This document shows, one piece after another, positions 8,196 to 17,154 of a stretch of DNA of 46,626 nucleotides (positions within the stretch are counted from its first letter, which is position 1; each line of letters begins with the position of its first letter). The notes beneath the pieces are model-generated. The model was not told the origin of the DNA, did not search any database, and saw only the letters and a list, made by a program, of their open reading frames with translations. Made by a program: the position numbers and the translations under genes. The DNA comes from Clostridiales bacterium (GTDB taxonomy: Bacteria; Bacillota; Clostridia; Oscillospirales; Ruminococcaceae): the NCBI GenBank assembly GCA_003150405.1, contig QAMM01000013.1, positions 1-46,626 on the forward strand. The letters are read 5' to 3'.

Positions 8196-10424
8196 CTATA
8201 GAAGCTCGCTGTCGTTCATCGCTTTTAAGCGGGCCCAGCGGCGGTCAATTTCTGCCTGGATGCTTTCCACCACCTCTCCGTATACGGGGTTCTTCAGGTG
8301 TTTGGTGCGCCCCATCATGGAGAGCCAGTCCAGCACCGGGCGCTTTTTACCCTTTTCTTCCGGATTATAGCTGATGGCGGTTTTGCCGTTTTCAATTTCG
8401 TAGAGCGGGAAATAACAGCAATCCACCGCTGCGCCAATGACCTCACGCTCTAGGTTGGGGCGGTCGCTCCAGTTTAAAGGGCAGGCGGAAAGCGCCTTCA
8501 GATACACCATACCGTATTCGTCTGCGTATTTCTGCGCTTTTGCCGCTTTTCGGATAAAGTCGGCTGGATTGGATTCTGCAATCGTCGCTACATAGGGGAG
8601 GTTGGCAGCAGCCATAATCATGGGGGTGTCCTTGTGGAAAAAGCGTTTGCCGTACTGGTATTTGCCCACATGAGAAGTTGAGCTTTTGGCGCCTTTGGGT
8701 GTGGAATAGGAGAGTTGGTATCCGGTATTCATATATCCGCCGTTGTCGTACTCCATCAGGATGAAATTACTGCCGCGCAGCGCCGTGCCGATGGCGGAGC
8801 CCATGCCAATGTCCATGCCGCCGTCGCCACTTACCATGATAAAGGTGATTTTTCCCTCCGGCATTTCGCCGCGCTTCTGCCGCTGATGGTACATCTCCAC
8901 CAAACCAGAGAGGGTTGCCGCACCATTTTGGAACAGGTTGTGGACGTAGGGAACTTTAAAGGCGGTTTTCGGGTAGGGGGTGGTGACCACCATGCCACAG
9001 CCGGTCTGAAAGAGCAGCACAACATTCCCTTCAATGCCGCGCAGCAGCAGGTTGACATTGACCGGGATCCCGCACCCCGGGCAGGCGCCGTGCCCGGGGG
9101 CAAGGCGTTTGGGCATCCGGGTGGTTTCGCCGATACTGCCGCCTTTCACCTTCATGCGGCCGGAGGTTTCATCCAGCTCACACCTAGTCAGGCCGGGCGA
9201 GGCTTCCGCTTCGGTAATCGGACGAAAATATGGCTTTACCCGAAGTGATGGATCGCCTGGATAGATATTCATATAATCAAAAGCAGGTGCGTTTCCTGCA
9301 AACCCGGCGTCCAGCATGGCCTTGGCATCCTCAATGTAAAAGTCCCGTCCGCCAAGCCCATAAATCCGGCTGATGACCCGCGCAGTCACGCCGCTGGATT
9401 GCAGCGCGGCCTTGAGTTCCAGCGTCAGATTGCCGCCGCCCGCGCCATAGCTGTCCTGCCGGTCGCCGACCACAATGGTCTTGGCGTTTCGGCAGAGCGC
9501 CGCAAGCGCCTCGGCAGGAAAGGGACGCAGGAGGTTGGTGGTAATAGCCCCGCATTTTTTGCCCTCACGGCGGTAGTCGTCTACCGCCTCTTTGGCGGTG
9601 TGATAACTGGAACCGAGCAGCAGGAGCAAAACCTCCGCGTCTTCGGATTCATAGCACTCGGTTTGTCTATAACTTCGCCCGGTTAAAGCGGCAAACGCTG
9701 CAAAGACTTCATCCGTCACAACACGCGCCTGTTCCATTGCCTGATGAAGCTGAAATTTGTTGTTCATCAAATCCGGCTCATTCATGTAGGAGCCAATCGA
9801 AACCGGATGCTCCGGGTCGAGCGCCGTATATTCCGGGCGGTACTCGCCCAGAAAGCTGCGTACATCTTCGTCGTTTTGAAACACCTCACAGCGGCGCTTC
9901 TGGTGCGAGGTGAAAAAACCGTCGAAGGCAACAATGACCGGCAGGCGGACCTCCTCGGCAATTTTTAAGGCGCAGAGGTTGAAGTCGTAGACCGCCTGCG
10001 GGGAATTGGCAAACAGGATAATCCACCCAGTGTTGAGGGTATACATAATGTCGCTGTGATCTCCTTTGATGTCAAGCGGCCCGGAGACCGTCCGGCAGGC
10101 GACGTTGAGCACCATGGGGAACCGGGTGCCGGACTGCACTGGAAGCTGCTCCAGTGCATAAAGCAAGCCGTTGGCGCTGGTGGCGTTAAAGACACGCCCT
10201 CCGCCGACCGACGCCCCGTAGCAGATACCGGCGGCGCTGTGTTCGCCCTCTGCCGCCATCAGGGAGATGTCGTGCGCCCCTTCAGATTTGAGCAGATCGA
10301 GGTGTTCGGCAATCTGGGTTGAGGGGGTAATGGGGTAGTAGCCCATCACGTGGTAGTTGATCTGTTTGGCTGCGTAGGCGGCCAGCTCGTTTCCGCTTTC
10401 AAATAAAATACGCTGTTCTATCAT
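8196..10424 (-). CDS. 2-oxoacid:ferredoxin oxidoreductase, fused alpha and beta subunits
   Basis: A 742-residue chain that joins two normally separate subunits. Residues 1 to about 425 are the alpha part: YYPITPSTQIAEH, GASVGGGRVFNATSANGL, and a C-terminal transketolase-like segment. Residues about 440-740 are the TPP-binding beta part: GHGACPGCG (Cys448, Cys451), TGCGM (Cys476) and a later Cys in LSACPLNW would hold the proximal 4Fe-4S cluster. GDGGMDIG and YDNGGYMNTG form the Mg-TPP site. The enzyme oxidatively decarboxylates a 2-oxoacid to acyl-CoA and reduces ferredoxin. Whether it uses pyruvate, 2-oxoisovalerate or another acid cannot be told. Its ATG overlaps the stop of the gamma-delta gene by one base (TAATG), so the two are translationally coupled. 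Confidence 0.9.
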   Translation of the reverse strand: MIEQRILFESGNELAAYAAKQINYHVMGYYPITPSTQIAEHLDLLKSEGAHDISLMAAEGEHSAAGICYGASVGGGRVFNATSANGLLYALEQLPVQSGTRFPMVLNVACRTVSGPLDIKGDHSDIMYTLNTGWIILFANSPQAVYDFNLCALKIAEEVRLPVIVAFDGFFTSHQKRRCEVFQNDEDVRSFLGEYRPEYTALDPEHPVSIGSYMNEPDLMNNKFQLHQAMEQARVVTDEVFAAFAALTGRSYRQTECYESEDAEVLLLLLGSSYHTAKEAVDDYRREGKKCGAITTNLLRPFPAEALAALCRNAKTIVVGDRQDSYGAGGGNLTLELKAALQSSGVTARVISRIYGLGGRDFYIEDAKAMLDAGFAGNAPAFDYMNIYPGDPSLRVKPYFRPITEAEASPGLTRCELDETSGRMKVKGGSIGETTRMPKRLAPGHGACPGCGIPVNVNLLLRGIEGNVVLLFQTGCGMVVTTPYPKTAFKVPYVHNLFQNGAATLSGLVEMYHQRQKRGEMPEGKITFIMVSGDGGMDIGMGSAIGTALRGSNFILMEYDNGGYMNTGYQLSYSTPKGAKSSTSHVGKYQYGKRFFHKDTPMIMAAANLPYVATIAESNPADFIRKAAKAQKYADEYGMVYLKALSACPLNWSDRPNLEREVIGAAVDCCYFPLYEIENGKTAISYNPEEKGKKRPVLDWLSMMGRTKHLKNPVYGEVVESIQAEIDRRWARLKAMNDSELL

Positions 10425-11515
10425 TAGACCAGTCCTCCATCCACGCGTTTTTCATCCAGATACGCCTCGCTGGTCACCCAGGAGTTGGCGCCCGCCGCTT
10501 CAAAGTCGATGTTCTCTGCAATCAGGTCCTTGTTGCGGACAAAGTAGGCTTTGTCTGGGTGTTCCCGTTCCTTGCCTGCCACAAGGGCACCGGTCGGGCA
10601 GATGGCAACGCAGCGCAGGCAGCCCTTGCAGTGGTGGTAGTCAAGCCCTACATTGACCAATGCGGGCTTGCCCTTGTATTCGCCTTCCTCAAACCGAAAA
10701 ACCATATCCGGGCAGGTGGTGTCACACAAGCCGCAGTTGATGCACTTTTCTTTGAGAAAGAGCGGGATGTACCCCTCGCGGCTCGCGGAAAGGTCGTTGG
10801 AAACCGTACTCCCAATGTGGGGGTTCACCCCGCCGATCGGGGCGTTTTGGTACCCCCAGCGGGTTTGTACCTCCTGGTACGGCGTTTCCGAGTATTTGCC
10901 GTCGGCGGGAATGACGGTTCCGGCGGTCTCTTCATAACCTCGCCGCACCCCTGCAAGGTTTGCCTCCAGCAAATCCGGGTATTTTTTACCGACGGTGTCG
11001 GTTACCATTTCCAGCACGGCTTCTAGCGGGATAAATCCAGAGGCCTTTGCCAGCGCGCCGAGCATAATCATGTTGATTCGGCTTCTGCTTTCCATGGCAA
11101 TCCTCTGGCAGTCAATGCAGAACAGTTCGCCCGCAGCAAGTTTCAAGGCGTCACGCATCTCCTCCGGTATGCGGTCGGTATTGACCACCACCTTGGTGCG
11201 CTCGTCGGCGCCGGCAGTCACCGGATTTTTGCCCGCCATCGCCTCGTGGAATAACCCCAGTAGATGCGGCGTTTCCACCGGGCTGTTGATACGCAGCTCC
11301 TTTTCCGGCGCGCACCAGCGGATGTAGGCTTTGACCGGAGAGCCACGTTTTTCAGAGCCGTAGCTCGAAAAGCTGGCGGCATTAAGTCCCAGGTAAATGG
11401 CGCCGAGCTCGCCCAGCAGCTTGCCGCAAAGGTTTGCGCCAAGCCCGCCAATGCTTTCCAACCGTATTTCGTAGTATCCAGCCTGGTTGGTTACCGGCAG
11501 TTTACATGTTTTCAT
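10424..11515 (-). CDS. 2-oxoacid:ferredoxin oxidoreductase, fused gamma and delta (ferredoxin) subunits
   Basis: A 363-residue chain. Residues about 10-200 are the gamma subunit (ESIGGLGANLCGKLLGE, SSYGSEKRGSPV). The C-terminal part is a two-cluster ferredoxin domain: CINCGLCDTTCP (Cys258, 261, 264, 268) and CKGCLRCVAICP (Cys296, 299, 302, 306), each binding one 4Fe-4S cluster that passes electrons to soluble ferredoxin. I place the start at the ATG at 11515, which has AAAGGAAG seven bases upstream. A longer frame from a GTG at 11569 has no ribosome site. It is the first gene of a two-gene operon with the alpha-beta fusion. Confidence 0.9.
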   Translation of the reverse strand: MKTCKLPVTNQAGYYEIRLESIGGLGANLCGKLLGELGAIYLGLNAASFSSYGSEKRGSPVKAYIRWCAPEKELRINSPVETPHLLGLFHEAMAGKNPVTAGADERTKVVVNTDRIPEEMRDALKLAAGELFCIDCQRIAMESRSRINMIMLGALAKASGFIPLEAVLEMVTDTVGKKYPDLLEANLAGVRRGYEETAGTVIPADGKYSETPYQEVQTRWGYQNAPIGGVNPHIGSTVSNDLSASREGYIPLFLKEKCINCGLCDTTCPDMVFRFEEGEYKGKPALVNVGLDYHHCKGCLRCVAICPTGALVAGKEREHPDKAYFVRNKDLIAENIDFEAAGANSWVTSEAYLDEKRVDGGLV

Positions 11516-11569
11516 ATACGAACTTCCTTTGCAGTGAATTTCATACTCATAGTATTCCGGTTTCGGCAC

Positions 11570-11911
11570 CCGTCATACGGCTTGCAGCCAAATGATTGTT
11601 TTCTTCCCCAAAAAGCTTGTGCTTCCTGCCAAGGCCAGTTGTGTGGAACAGCGTATAATATGCGCCGTTGCCTCTGTTGCGTTCAACAAACTTTTGAAAA
11701 ATGTGAGTTCCCTGTCAGACCAATTTTAGGAAAAACAAAACGCGGGTAGGTTTACGGAAGGACGCAAGTTCTGGTTGGTCGCCTCTTGCCGGAAAAAATG
11801 TATTGCCGCTTTGCAGAGACGTCGGTATTGGCGTGGAGCAGCCGCCGTTCGCTATGTTTCCTGCCGGTTTTTGAAAAATTCGCTCTGCTATGGTGGCTTT
11901 TCGAACAAACA
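11570..11911. other. Gap upstream of the oxidoreductase operon
   Basis: No gene is seen. On the minus strand a TATTAT near 11655 could be a -10 box for the oxidoreductase operon, but no -35 box of acceptable spacing is clear. The remainder shows no repeat or structured element. Confidence 0.3.
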
Positions 11912-11943
11912 AAAACAGGCACGCAAGTCATGCGTGCCTGTTT
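11912..11943 (-). terminator. Intrinsic terminator of the rha operon
   Basis: AAACAGGCACGCA and TGCGTGCCTGTTT form a 13-bp stem. In the minus direction a T-rich tail follows directly, 11 bases after the stop of the AraC gene. Confidence 0.9.
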
Positions 11944-11953
11944 GAAATTTACT

Positions 11954-12919
11954 CTATTTTCGGTTTTCCGTTCGGTATTCCTTTGGGGAAACCTTGTAGT
12001 AATCCCGGAAACAACGGTAAAAAAAGCTGTTGTTTTCATAGCCCACCGCCAGTGAAATATCGCTGACCGAGAGCTTGGTATCCTCCAGAAGGGTAGCGGC
12101 AACCTGCATCCGCTTGCGCTGCAGAAGCTGCTTGAAGGTTGCCCCCGTTTTTGCCTTGATGAACCGGCTCAGCAGGGAAAGCGGCTGGTTTATCCGCTTG
12201 GCAAGCTCGGTCAGGCTGGCGGTCTTGTAGTGCTGGTCAATGTACCGCAGAACTGACATGGTCATGATATCGTCGTACTGTGTCGGCTGGGTCTCGTCCA
12301 GCATCCGGGTGTATTTTTGAAGGTACAAAAACAACAGTCCAATACTGATTTGGTTGATTTTGTATTCATCCTTTTGTCGGTAGGCTAAGGAGGTGAGCAA
12401 ATTCTCAATGAGGTTTTGAACAGGGAGCACCCCGGCGACCTTGAAGTGCAGGTACTTCCCGTTGTCGTCGCTCTGGCGCAGAAAGCTGACCATGAAATCC
12501 ATCAACACGCCGTCTCGCTCCAGTAATCCAAATGCTGCGTCAAAAAACTCCGGCAGAATGATGAAGTTCACCCCAATATCCTCCCGCCCGGCCGCCCGAA
12601 TGGCGTGACGGGTGTGCTGGTTTAAAACCAGCAGATCACCCGCCTCCATGACAATTTCTTCCCCATTGATGATGTGAGTGATAGACCCTTTGCAAACGTA
12701 CATCATCTCTATAAAATCGTGCCGGTGCAGAGGAAAATCCACAAACCGGGTATGCGGGCGGATGGCAATCATCTCCCCGTTGTGGAGCATCTTTTCCCGG
12801 TCTACAATGAACTCCTGCCCGGAAATATAGCGCTCCTTTTCCACATCCCGGCCGCCGTCCAGCAGGCGCTGTTCTTCCTCGGTAATCTGCTCCAGCACGG
12901 CAAGCAGGCGGCTGTCCAT
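11954..12919 (-). CDS. AraC-family regulator of the rhamnose operon (RhaR/RhaS-like)
   Basis: About 321 residues. A cupin sensor domain lies at about 55-130 (FPLHRHDFIEMMYV, GDLLVLNQHTRHAI) and the double helix-turn-helix at about 225-318 (ASLTELAKRINQPLSLLSRFI, SVSDISLAVGYENNSFFYRCF). It is the last gene of the rhaBAD cluster and 32 bases after rhaD, so it probably senses L-rhamnose and activates its own operon. I choose the ATG at 12919 because AAGGAGGG sits six bases before it; the ATG at 12925 directly abuts that site and cannot use it. Confidence 0.88.
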   Translation of the reverse strand: MDSRLLAVLEQITEEEQRLLDGGRDVEKERYISGQEFIVDREKMLHNGEMIAIRPHTRFVDFPLHRHDFIEMMYVCKGSITHIINGEEIVMEAGDLLVLNQHTRHAIRAAGREDIGVNFIILPEFFDAAFGLLERDGVLMDFMVSFLRQSDDNGKYLHFKVAGVLPVQNLIENLLTSLAYRQKDEYKINQISIGLLFLYLQKYTRMLDETQPTQYDDIMTMSVLRYIDQHYKTASLTELAKRINQPLSLLSRFIKAKTGATFKQLLQRKRMQVAATLLEDTKLSVSDISLAVGYENNSFFYRCFRDYYKVSPKEYRTENRK

Positions 12920-12951
12920 GGCCATCCCTCCTTCTATTGTATAGGAAAGGG

Positions 12952-13782
12952 TTAATCCTTTGGGTACAGGAACCGCTCCGGCAGTTCCACATGAAAGTCC
13001 TTTGCCAGCGCACGGAATTCGTCCGGCTGTATGGTCTGCCGCTTTTGCGGGGCCATCGAAAGGGTTTTGACCAGAATTTCCGCCGCTTTTTCCACAGTGT
13101 GCGCCAGGCCAAAGGTGATGTCAAAATCCTCGCCGGAACAGAAAATTCCGTGGTGTGCCCAAACGGCGACGTTGTACCGTTCTATCAGTCTGGAGGTTTT
13201 AACCGCAATGTCGCGTCCGCCCGGCACCATCCATTCCACAACCCCGACTCCGTCCGGGAAGACGACGGGGCATTCGGTTGCCATCTCCCACAGTTCGCGG
13301 GTAAAAACCTCGTCGCTGAGTGGGAGAACAAAAGTCAGCGCAATGATGTTGGCCGGATGGCAGTGGTAAATGACCCGATGGCTGCCATTGGTCACCTGCT
13401 TTTTCACTTCGTGGTTCATCAAGTGGGAGGGAAGCTCGCTGGTTGGGCGCCCCCCGCCGGATAGCCCCCACACAATCTGGTACTGCTCCCCGGTCTCATC
13501 CACCCGGATGATGGCACAGGAATCCTCCGGATCCGGCATGACGTTTCGGAAAAAATTCCCAGAGCCGGTCACCATGAAATATTCGCCTGCAAGGCCGGGA
13601 ACATTCGCGCCAATCGGCAAAAGCGGCGCGGAAAGATCAAGCGCTTCCCTTATTTCGTCTACTTCCTGCGGGGCAATCCGGTACGAGAGGTTACCTCCGT
13701 TGCGCTCATGCCAGCCCTGCTTAAAGCCGTCGTCTGCAAGCCGCAGAAAGCCTTGTGCAAATTTTGCGTCCAATACGTTCAT
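12952..13782 (-). CDS. rhaD: Rhamnulose-1-phosphate aldolase
   Basis: A 276-residue class II aldolase, close to the usual length of about 274. It splits L-rhamnulose 1-phosphate into dihydroxyacetone phosphate and L-lactaldehyde. The Zn ligands are visible as HCHPAN (His140, His142) and AHHG (His211), with the catalytic Glu in TSELPSH (Glu116). WHERNGGNLSYR near the N-terminus and TGSGNFFRN bind the phosphate. AGAGGAG lies seven bases before the ATG and overlaps the end of rhaA, so the two genes are tightly coupled in the rhaBAD operon. Confidence 0.95.
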   Translation of the reverse strand: MNVLDAKFAQGFLRLADDGFKQGWHERNGGNLSYRIAPQEVDEIREALDLSAPLLPIGANVPGLAGEYFMVTGSGNFFRNVMPDPEDSCAIIRVDETGEQYQIVWGLSGGGRPTSELPSHLMNHEVKKQVTNGSHRVIYHCHPANIIALTFVLPLSDEVFTRELWEMATECPVVFPDGVGVVEWMVPGGRDIAVKTSRLIERYNVAVWAHHGIFCSGEDFDITFGLAHTVEKAAEILVKTLSMAPQKRQTIQPDEFRALAKDFHVELPERFLYPKD

Positions 13783-13794
13783 TGTTCTTCTCCT

Positions 13795-15048
13795 CTAGTT
13801 TCGCTTGCTCAATACGTTAGTTTCGTACTGCCGCACGGTTTTAAGCCAGTCCTCCCGCACCGGAACCCCGGCGCGGCGGCAGTATTCGTCCCATATATCG
13901 CCTATCGGGTAGGTTTTTAGTTCCTCCTGCAAAGCCATCAGCGCGGTAAAGTCCCGCCGCTGCTGAAGCTCCTGCATCCGTCCGGCGGGAGCGAGCAGGG
14001 CAGCGAGCAGCGCTTTCTGCATATTGCGCATTCCAACCACCCAGGCCGCGACCCGGTTGATGCTTGCATCAAAGAAATCCAATCCTATTTTAACACGTTC
14101 TGCGGCCTGATGGAACACAATCTCTTTGGCAATTTCCTTTGTTTCGTCGTCAAACAGCACAACATGGTCGCTGTCCCACCGCACCGGCCGGGTGACGTGC
14201 AGCGCAATCTGGTCAAAAAACAGCAGCAGGGAGGAAATTTTGTCCGACACCAGCTCAGTTGGATGATAATGCCCGTTGTCCACTAGCGGCAAAATGCCGT
14301 TTTTCGCTGCATAGCCGATGCAGAACTCGCTGGAACCTACGGTATAGGATTCAAGCCCAATGCCGAACACCTTGGATTCCAAGGTGACCAGCACCTTTTC
14401 ACGGTCGTAGTCCACCGCGAGGATTTCATCCAGTGACTGCTGGAACCGGCGGCGCGGCGCCAGACGGTCGGCCGGGATATCCTTGAGCCCGTCCGGAATC
14501 CAGATATTCATTACGCAGGGCTGGCCGAGCTCTTCGGCAAAATACTGCGAAATGCGGATACACGCCTTGCAGTGATCCACCCAGAACCGGCGGATTTCCG
14601 GGTCGGCGCTGGAAAGGGTCGCCTCCTCCGCCTTGGAGTGGGAGAACAGGGTGGGGTTAAAATCCAGCCCAATTCCGTTTTTACGGGCAAACTCCACCCA
14701 TTTGGAAAAGTGTTTTGGTTCTAGCCGGTCCCGGTCTGCATATTCGCCCGGCGCAAAGATAGCGTAGCTGGCGTGCAGGTTGAGCTTGTGTTTGCCGGGA
14801 ATGAGGGAGAGCGCTGTTTCAATGTCCTGCATCAGCTCGTCGGGGGTGCGCGCCTTGCCGGGGTAATTTCCGGTGGCCTGTATCCCGCCGGAAAGCGGGC
14901 CGTTGTCCGCAAAGCCCTGTACGTCATCCCCCTGCCAGCAGTGCATGGAAATGGGGATACGCCCCAGCGCTTCAAGCGCCTGCTCAGCGTCTACGCCGAG
15001 TCCTTTGTAAAGTTCTTTTGCCGTTTCATACCGCATGTTCTCTGCCAT
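13795..15048 (-). CDS. rhaA: L-rhamnose isomerase
   Basis: A 417-residue protein, close to the 419 of E. coli RhaA. It converts L-rhamnose to L-rhamnulose using divalent metal. Family landmarks are PISMHCWQGDDV near the N-terminus, LNLHASYAIF, LDFNPTLFSHSKAE, and VDNGHYHPTELVSDK, which carries metal ligands. I start at the ATG at 15048: the AAGGAG site overlaps an in-frame GTG at 15057, whereas the ATG lies at a proper distance. It is the second gene of the operon, 15 bases after rhaB. Confidence 0.95.
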   Translation of the reverse strand: MAENMRYETAKELYKGLGVDAEQALEALGRIPISMHCWQGDDVQGFADNGPLSGGIQATGNYPGKARTPDELMQDIETALSLIPGKHKLNLHASYAIFAPGEYADRDRLEPKHFSKWVEFARKNGIGLDFNPTLFSHSKAEEATLSSADPEIRRFWVDHCKACIRISQYFAEELGQPCVMNIWIPDGLKDIPADRLAPRRRFQQSLDEILAVDYDREKVLVTLESKVFGIGLESYTVGSSEFCIGYAAKNGILPLVDNGHYHPTELVSDKISSLLLFFDQIALHVTRPVRWDSDHVVLFDDETKEIAKEIVFHQAAERVKIGLDFFDASINRVAAWVVGMRNMQKALLAALLAPAGRMQELQQRRDFTALMALQEELKTYPIGDIWDEYCRRAGVPVREDWLKTVRQYETNVLSKRN

Positions 15049-15063
15049 AACCGTCACTCCTTG

Positions 15064-16458
15064 TTAATATTGTTGCAATTCAAACGACGCCGCAATGATC
15101 TCCCTTGCCTCTTGCAGGGAACCCATTTCATGGCTTGCCAGCATCTGCGCGCAGATGTTCCCGGTTGCCGTTGCCTCCACCGGCCCGGCAATGACCGGTT
15201 TGCCGGTCTTTTCCGCTGTCAGACGGTTGAGATAACGGTCCTGGCAGCCGCCCCCGACAATGTGGATGGTCTCGTAGTGCTGCCCGGTCAGATACTCCAG
15301 TTCTTCCACCGATTTCCGGTAGCCGTCGCTGAGGCTCTGGTAGATGATCGCTGATAATTCGCCGTCGGTTTCCGGCGCCAACTGTCCGGATTCCCGGCAG
15401 AATGTCCAAACCGCCTCTGCCATACTGTCTGGGGCAAGAAAGCAGTCGGCGTTGACGTCAACGCGGCTTGGAAAGCCCGCGTTTTGTTCGGCCAGCGCCG
15501 CCAGCTCTTCAAAGCTGTAACGCTCTCCCCATTCGCGGCGGACTGACTGAAGCATCCACAGCCCCATAATGTTTTTGAGAAACCGGAAACGCCGGCCATA
15601 GCCGCCCTCGTTGGTGTAATTGAGCCGTCTGCTTTGCTCGGATAAATCCGGGGTGGGGCGTTCGGTTCCCATCAGCGACCAGGTGCCAGAGCTGATGTAA
15701 ACCGTCTCCGTCAGGCTGGGCACCGCCAGTACGGCGGAAGCGGTGTCATGCGTTGCGGGGGCGATAACGTCCAAGTTGTAGCCAATCTCCTCCGCTATTT
15801 CGCGGCGCAGCCTACCCAGCGGAGTTCCTGGCGGGATGATTTTTTGAAACAGCCGTTCCGGCAGCCCCAGCGCATGGATGAGCCCCATATCCCACTCGCC
15901 GGATTCGGCGTCAACCAACTGGGTGGTGGTTGCGTTGGTGTATTCGGTTGCCTTGCATCCGGTCAGACGGTAATGCAGGTAATCCGGCATCAGCAGCAGT
16001 TCCTGCGCCTGTTCCAGCAGCTCCGGGGATTCCTCTTTCAGAGCGGCAAGCTGGTAAATGGTGTTGAAGGTGAGTTTTTGAATGCCGGTGCGGCGATACA
16101 ATTCTTCAGGAGAAACTAATTTGGCAACCTGATCCGGCACTCCCTCGGTGCGCTTGTCACGGTAACTGACCGTATCTCCCAGCACAGCGCCGTTCTGGTC
16201 CAGCAATACAAAATCGATTGCCCAGGTGTCAATTCCCAGACAAGAGGGCAGTTTGCCGAACTCCCTGCAACGTTTTAGACCATTGATAATCTCCTGAAAC
16301 AGCTGTTCCAGGTCCCAGCAGAGGTGCCCGTTTTTGGATTTGAATCCGTTTGGAAAGCGATAGATCTCCTCCAAATAAAGACGGCCGTTTTTCAGCCAGC
16401 CCAACACATGCCGCCCGCTGGAGGCGCCAATATCCACTGCAAGATAGTATTTATTCAC
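15064..16458 (-). CDS. rhaB: Rhamnulokinase
   Basis: A 464-residue FGGY-family sugar kinase that phosphorylates L-rhamnulose at O-1. The ATP-binding N-terminal motif reads VDIGASSGRHVLGW. GIDTWAIDFVLLD is typical of RhaB, PATHDTASAVLAVP carries the catalytic Asp, and GGGCQDRYLNRLTAEKTG is the adenosine-site loop. Start: GTG with GGGAGGG eight bases upstream. It is the first gene of rhaB-rhaA-rhaD-araC. No rhamnose transporter is present in the window. Confidence 0.95.
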   Translation of the reverse strand: MNKYYLAVDIGASSGRHVLGWLKNGRLYLEEIYRFPNGFKSKNGHLCWDLEQLFQEIINGLKRCREFGKLPSCLGIDTWAIDFVLLDQNGAVLGDTVSYRDKRTEGVPDQVAKLVSPEELYRRTGIQKLTFNTIYQLAALKEESPELLEQAQELLLMPDYLHYRLTGCKATEYTNATTTQLVDAESGEWDMGLIHALGLPERLFQKIIPPGTPLGRLRREIAEEIGYNLDVIAPATHDTASAVLAVPSLTETVYISSGTWSLMGTERPTPDLSEQSRRLNYTNEGGYGRRFRFLKNIMGLWMLQSVRREWGERYSFEELAALAEQNAGFPSRVDVNADCFLAPDSMAEAVWTFCRESGQLAPETDGELSAIIYQSLSDGYRKSVEELEYLTGQHYETIHIVGGGCQDRYLNRLTAEKTGKPVIAGPVEATATGNICAQMLASHEMGSLQEAREIIAASFELQQY

Positions 16459-16495
16459 CGCGTTTTCCCTCCCTTAGACAGTGGTTTATGCCCTT

Positions 16496-16501
16496 ATTAT
16501 A
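16496..16501 (-). promoter_or_regulatory. -10 box of the rha operon
   Basis: TATAAT on the minus strand, about 38 bases before the rhaB GTG. The -35 position 17 bp upstream (about TATTTT) is weak, which fits a promoter dependent on an activator such as the operon's AraC protein. Confidence 0.5.
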
Positions 16502-16520
16502 ATGGTTCTGTTTGTGGAAA

Positions 16521-16555
16521 ATAAGGACGCTGTTTGAAAGAAACAGTGTCTTTAT
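16521..16555. promoter_or_regulatory. Imperfect palindrome at the rhaB -35 region
   Basis: Two 15-base arms (ATAAGGACGCTGTTT and AAACAGTGTCTTTAT) flank GAAAG with only two mismatches. It overlaps or abuts the -35 region of the rha promoter, so it could be the operator of the rhamnose regulator. A hairpin in a transcript is the alternative. Confidence 0.4.
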
Positions 16556-16773
16556 TTGCGGGGCAAAAGAGAAGCGGTTGCTGCCAAAACGCCGGAGATT
16601 CGGCCGCTTCCTCGCAGGCGGTTGAATTTCTTTTACCCAAAGACCCCTCAAATTTGACAAAAGCGGCGTATCCTGAGCAACAAAGAAAAAGGAGAACCGC
16701 AATATCCTGTTTTGGAAACGTGTGTTGGTGTTAGGTGTCCTTGTGGGGGGATAATTGTTGCCGGAATCCCTTT

Positions 16774-16902
16774 ATGAATGGATAAGCGAACCGATACCCT
16801 CGTTGTCGCTTTTGTTCTGGTGGCGGGTGTCTTTCGCTGGGCGGTCTTGTCTGGGGACACTTTCTGCTCCGGTGTCCGTATTGCGGAGAAGCAATCAAAT
16901 AG
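16774..16902 (+). pseudogene. Possible remnant of a small zinc-ribbon gene
   Basis: The frame ATG AAT GGA TAA continues after the stop as ANRYPRCRFCSGG and ends RCPYCGEAIK-stop. Two CxxC pairs about 28 residues apart resemble a small zinc-ribbon protein. The TAA at codon 4 and the lack of any ribosome site or other start argue that it is broken or a chance frame. A hairpin terminator follows 18 bases later. Confidence 0.3.
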
Positions 16903-16920
16903 CGATCGAAGGTGGCTTGT

Positions 16921-16954
16921 GAAAAGGCGCGCTGTTTTTACGGCGCGCCTTTTC
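16921..16954 (+). terminator. Strong hairpin, likely intrinsic terminator
   Basis: GAAAAGGCGCGC pairs perfectly with GCGCGCCTTTTC around a 10-base loop. The T4 at the end of the 3' arm is the only U tract. It has no intact gene before it. Confidence 0.6.
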
Positions 16955-17061
16955 AGGCTGGATCGATAAGGCGGGCGGCGTTTGGATCGGCTTGCGCCGG
17001 TGTTGTGCGGTATCGGTCCCTCTGCGGGCAAAATAAATTTTCAAAAACCAGTGTGAATCAA

Positions 17062-17090
17062 TTTAAGTTTTCTTGTGGATATGCTACAAT
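17062..17090 (+). promoter_or_regulatory. Promoter candidate of the dehydrogenase-galactosidase operon
   Basis: TTTAAG, 17 bp, TACAAT. The -10 box is good and the -35 box weak. The predicted transcript start is about 55 bases before the GTG. Confidence 0.45.
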
Positions 17091-17154
17091 GAAGATGAAT
17101 TGAGCTGGGCGGTGGTCTGGCGTTTACCATGCAATGGGAAGGGATGATCCGGCT

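Larger units (their letters stand above)
16459..17154. other. Divergent intergenic region between rhaB and the dehydrogenase
   Basis: This holds the rhaB promoter candidate, a 35-bp imperfect palindrome, a possible zinc-ribbon remnant (16774-16902), a strong hairpin (16921-16954) and the promoter of the dehydrogenase operon. No intact gene is seen; longer frames here have no ribosome site. Confidence 0.5.

Noticed and set aside
16648..17031. 127-codon minus-strand frame between rhaB and the dehydrogenase
   Set aside because: No ribosome site, very basic and low-complexity composition, and it runs through a terminator hairpin.
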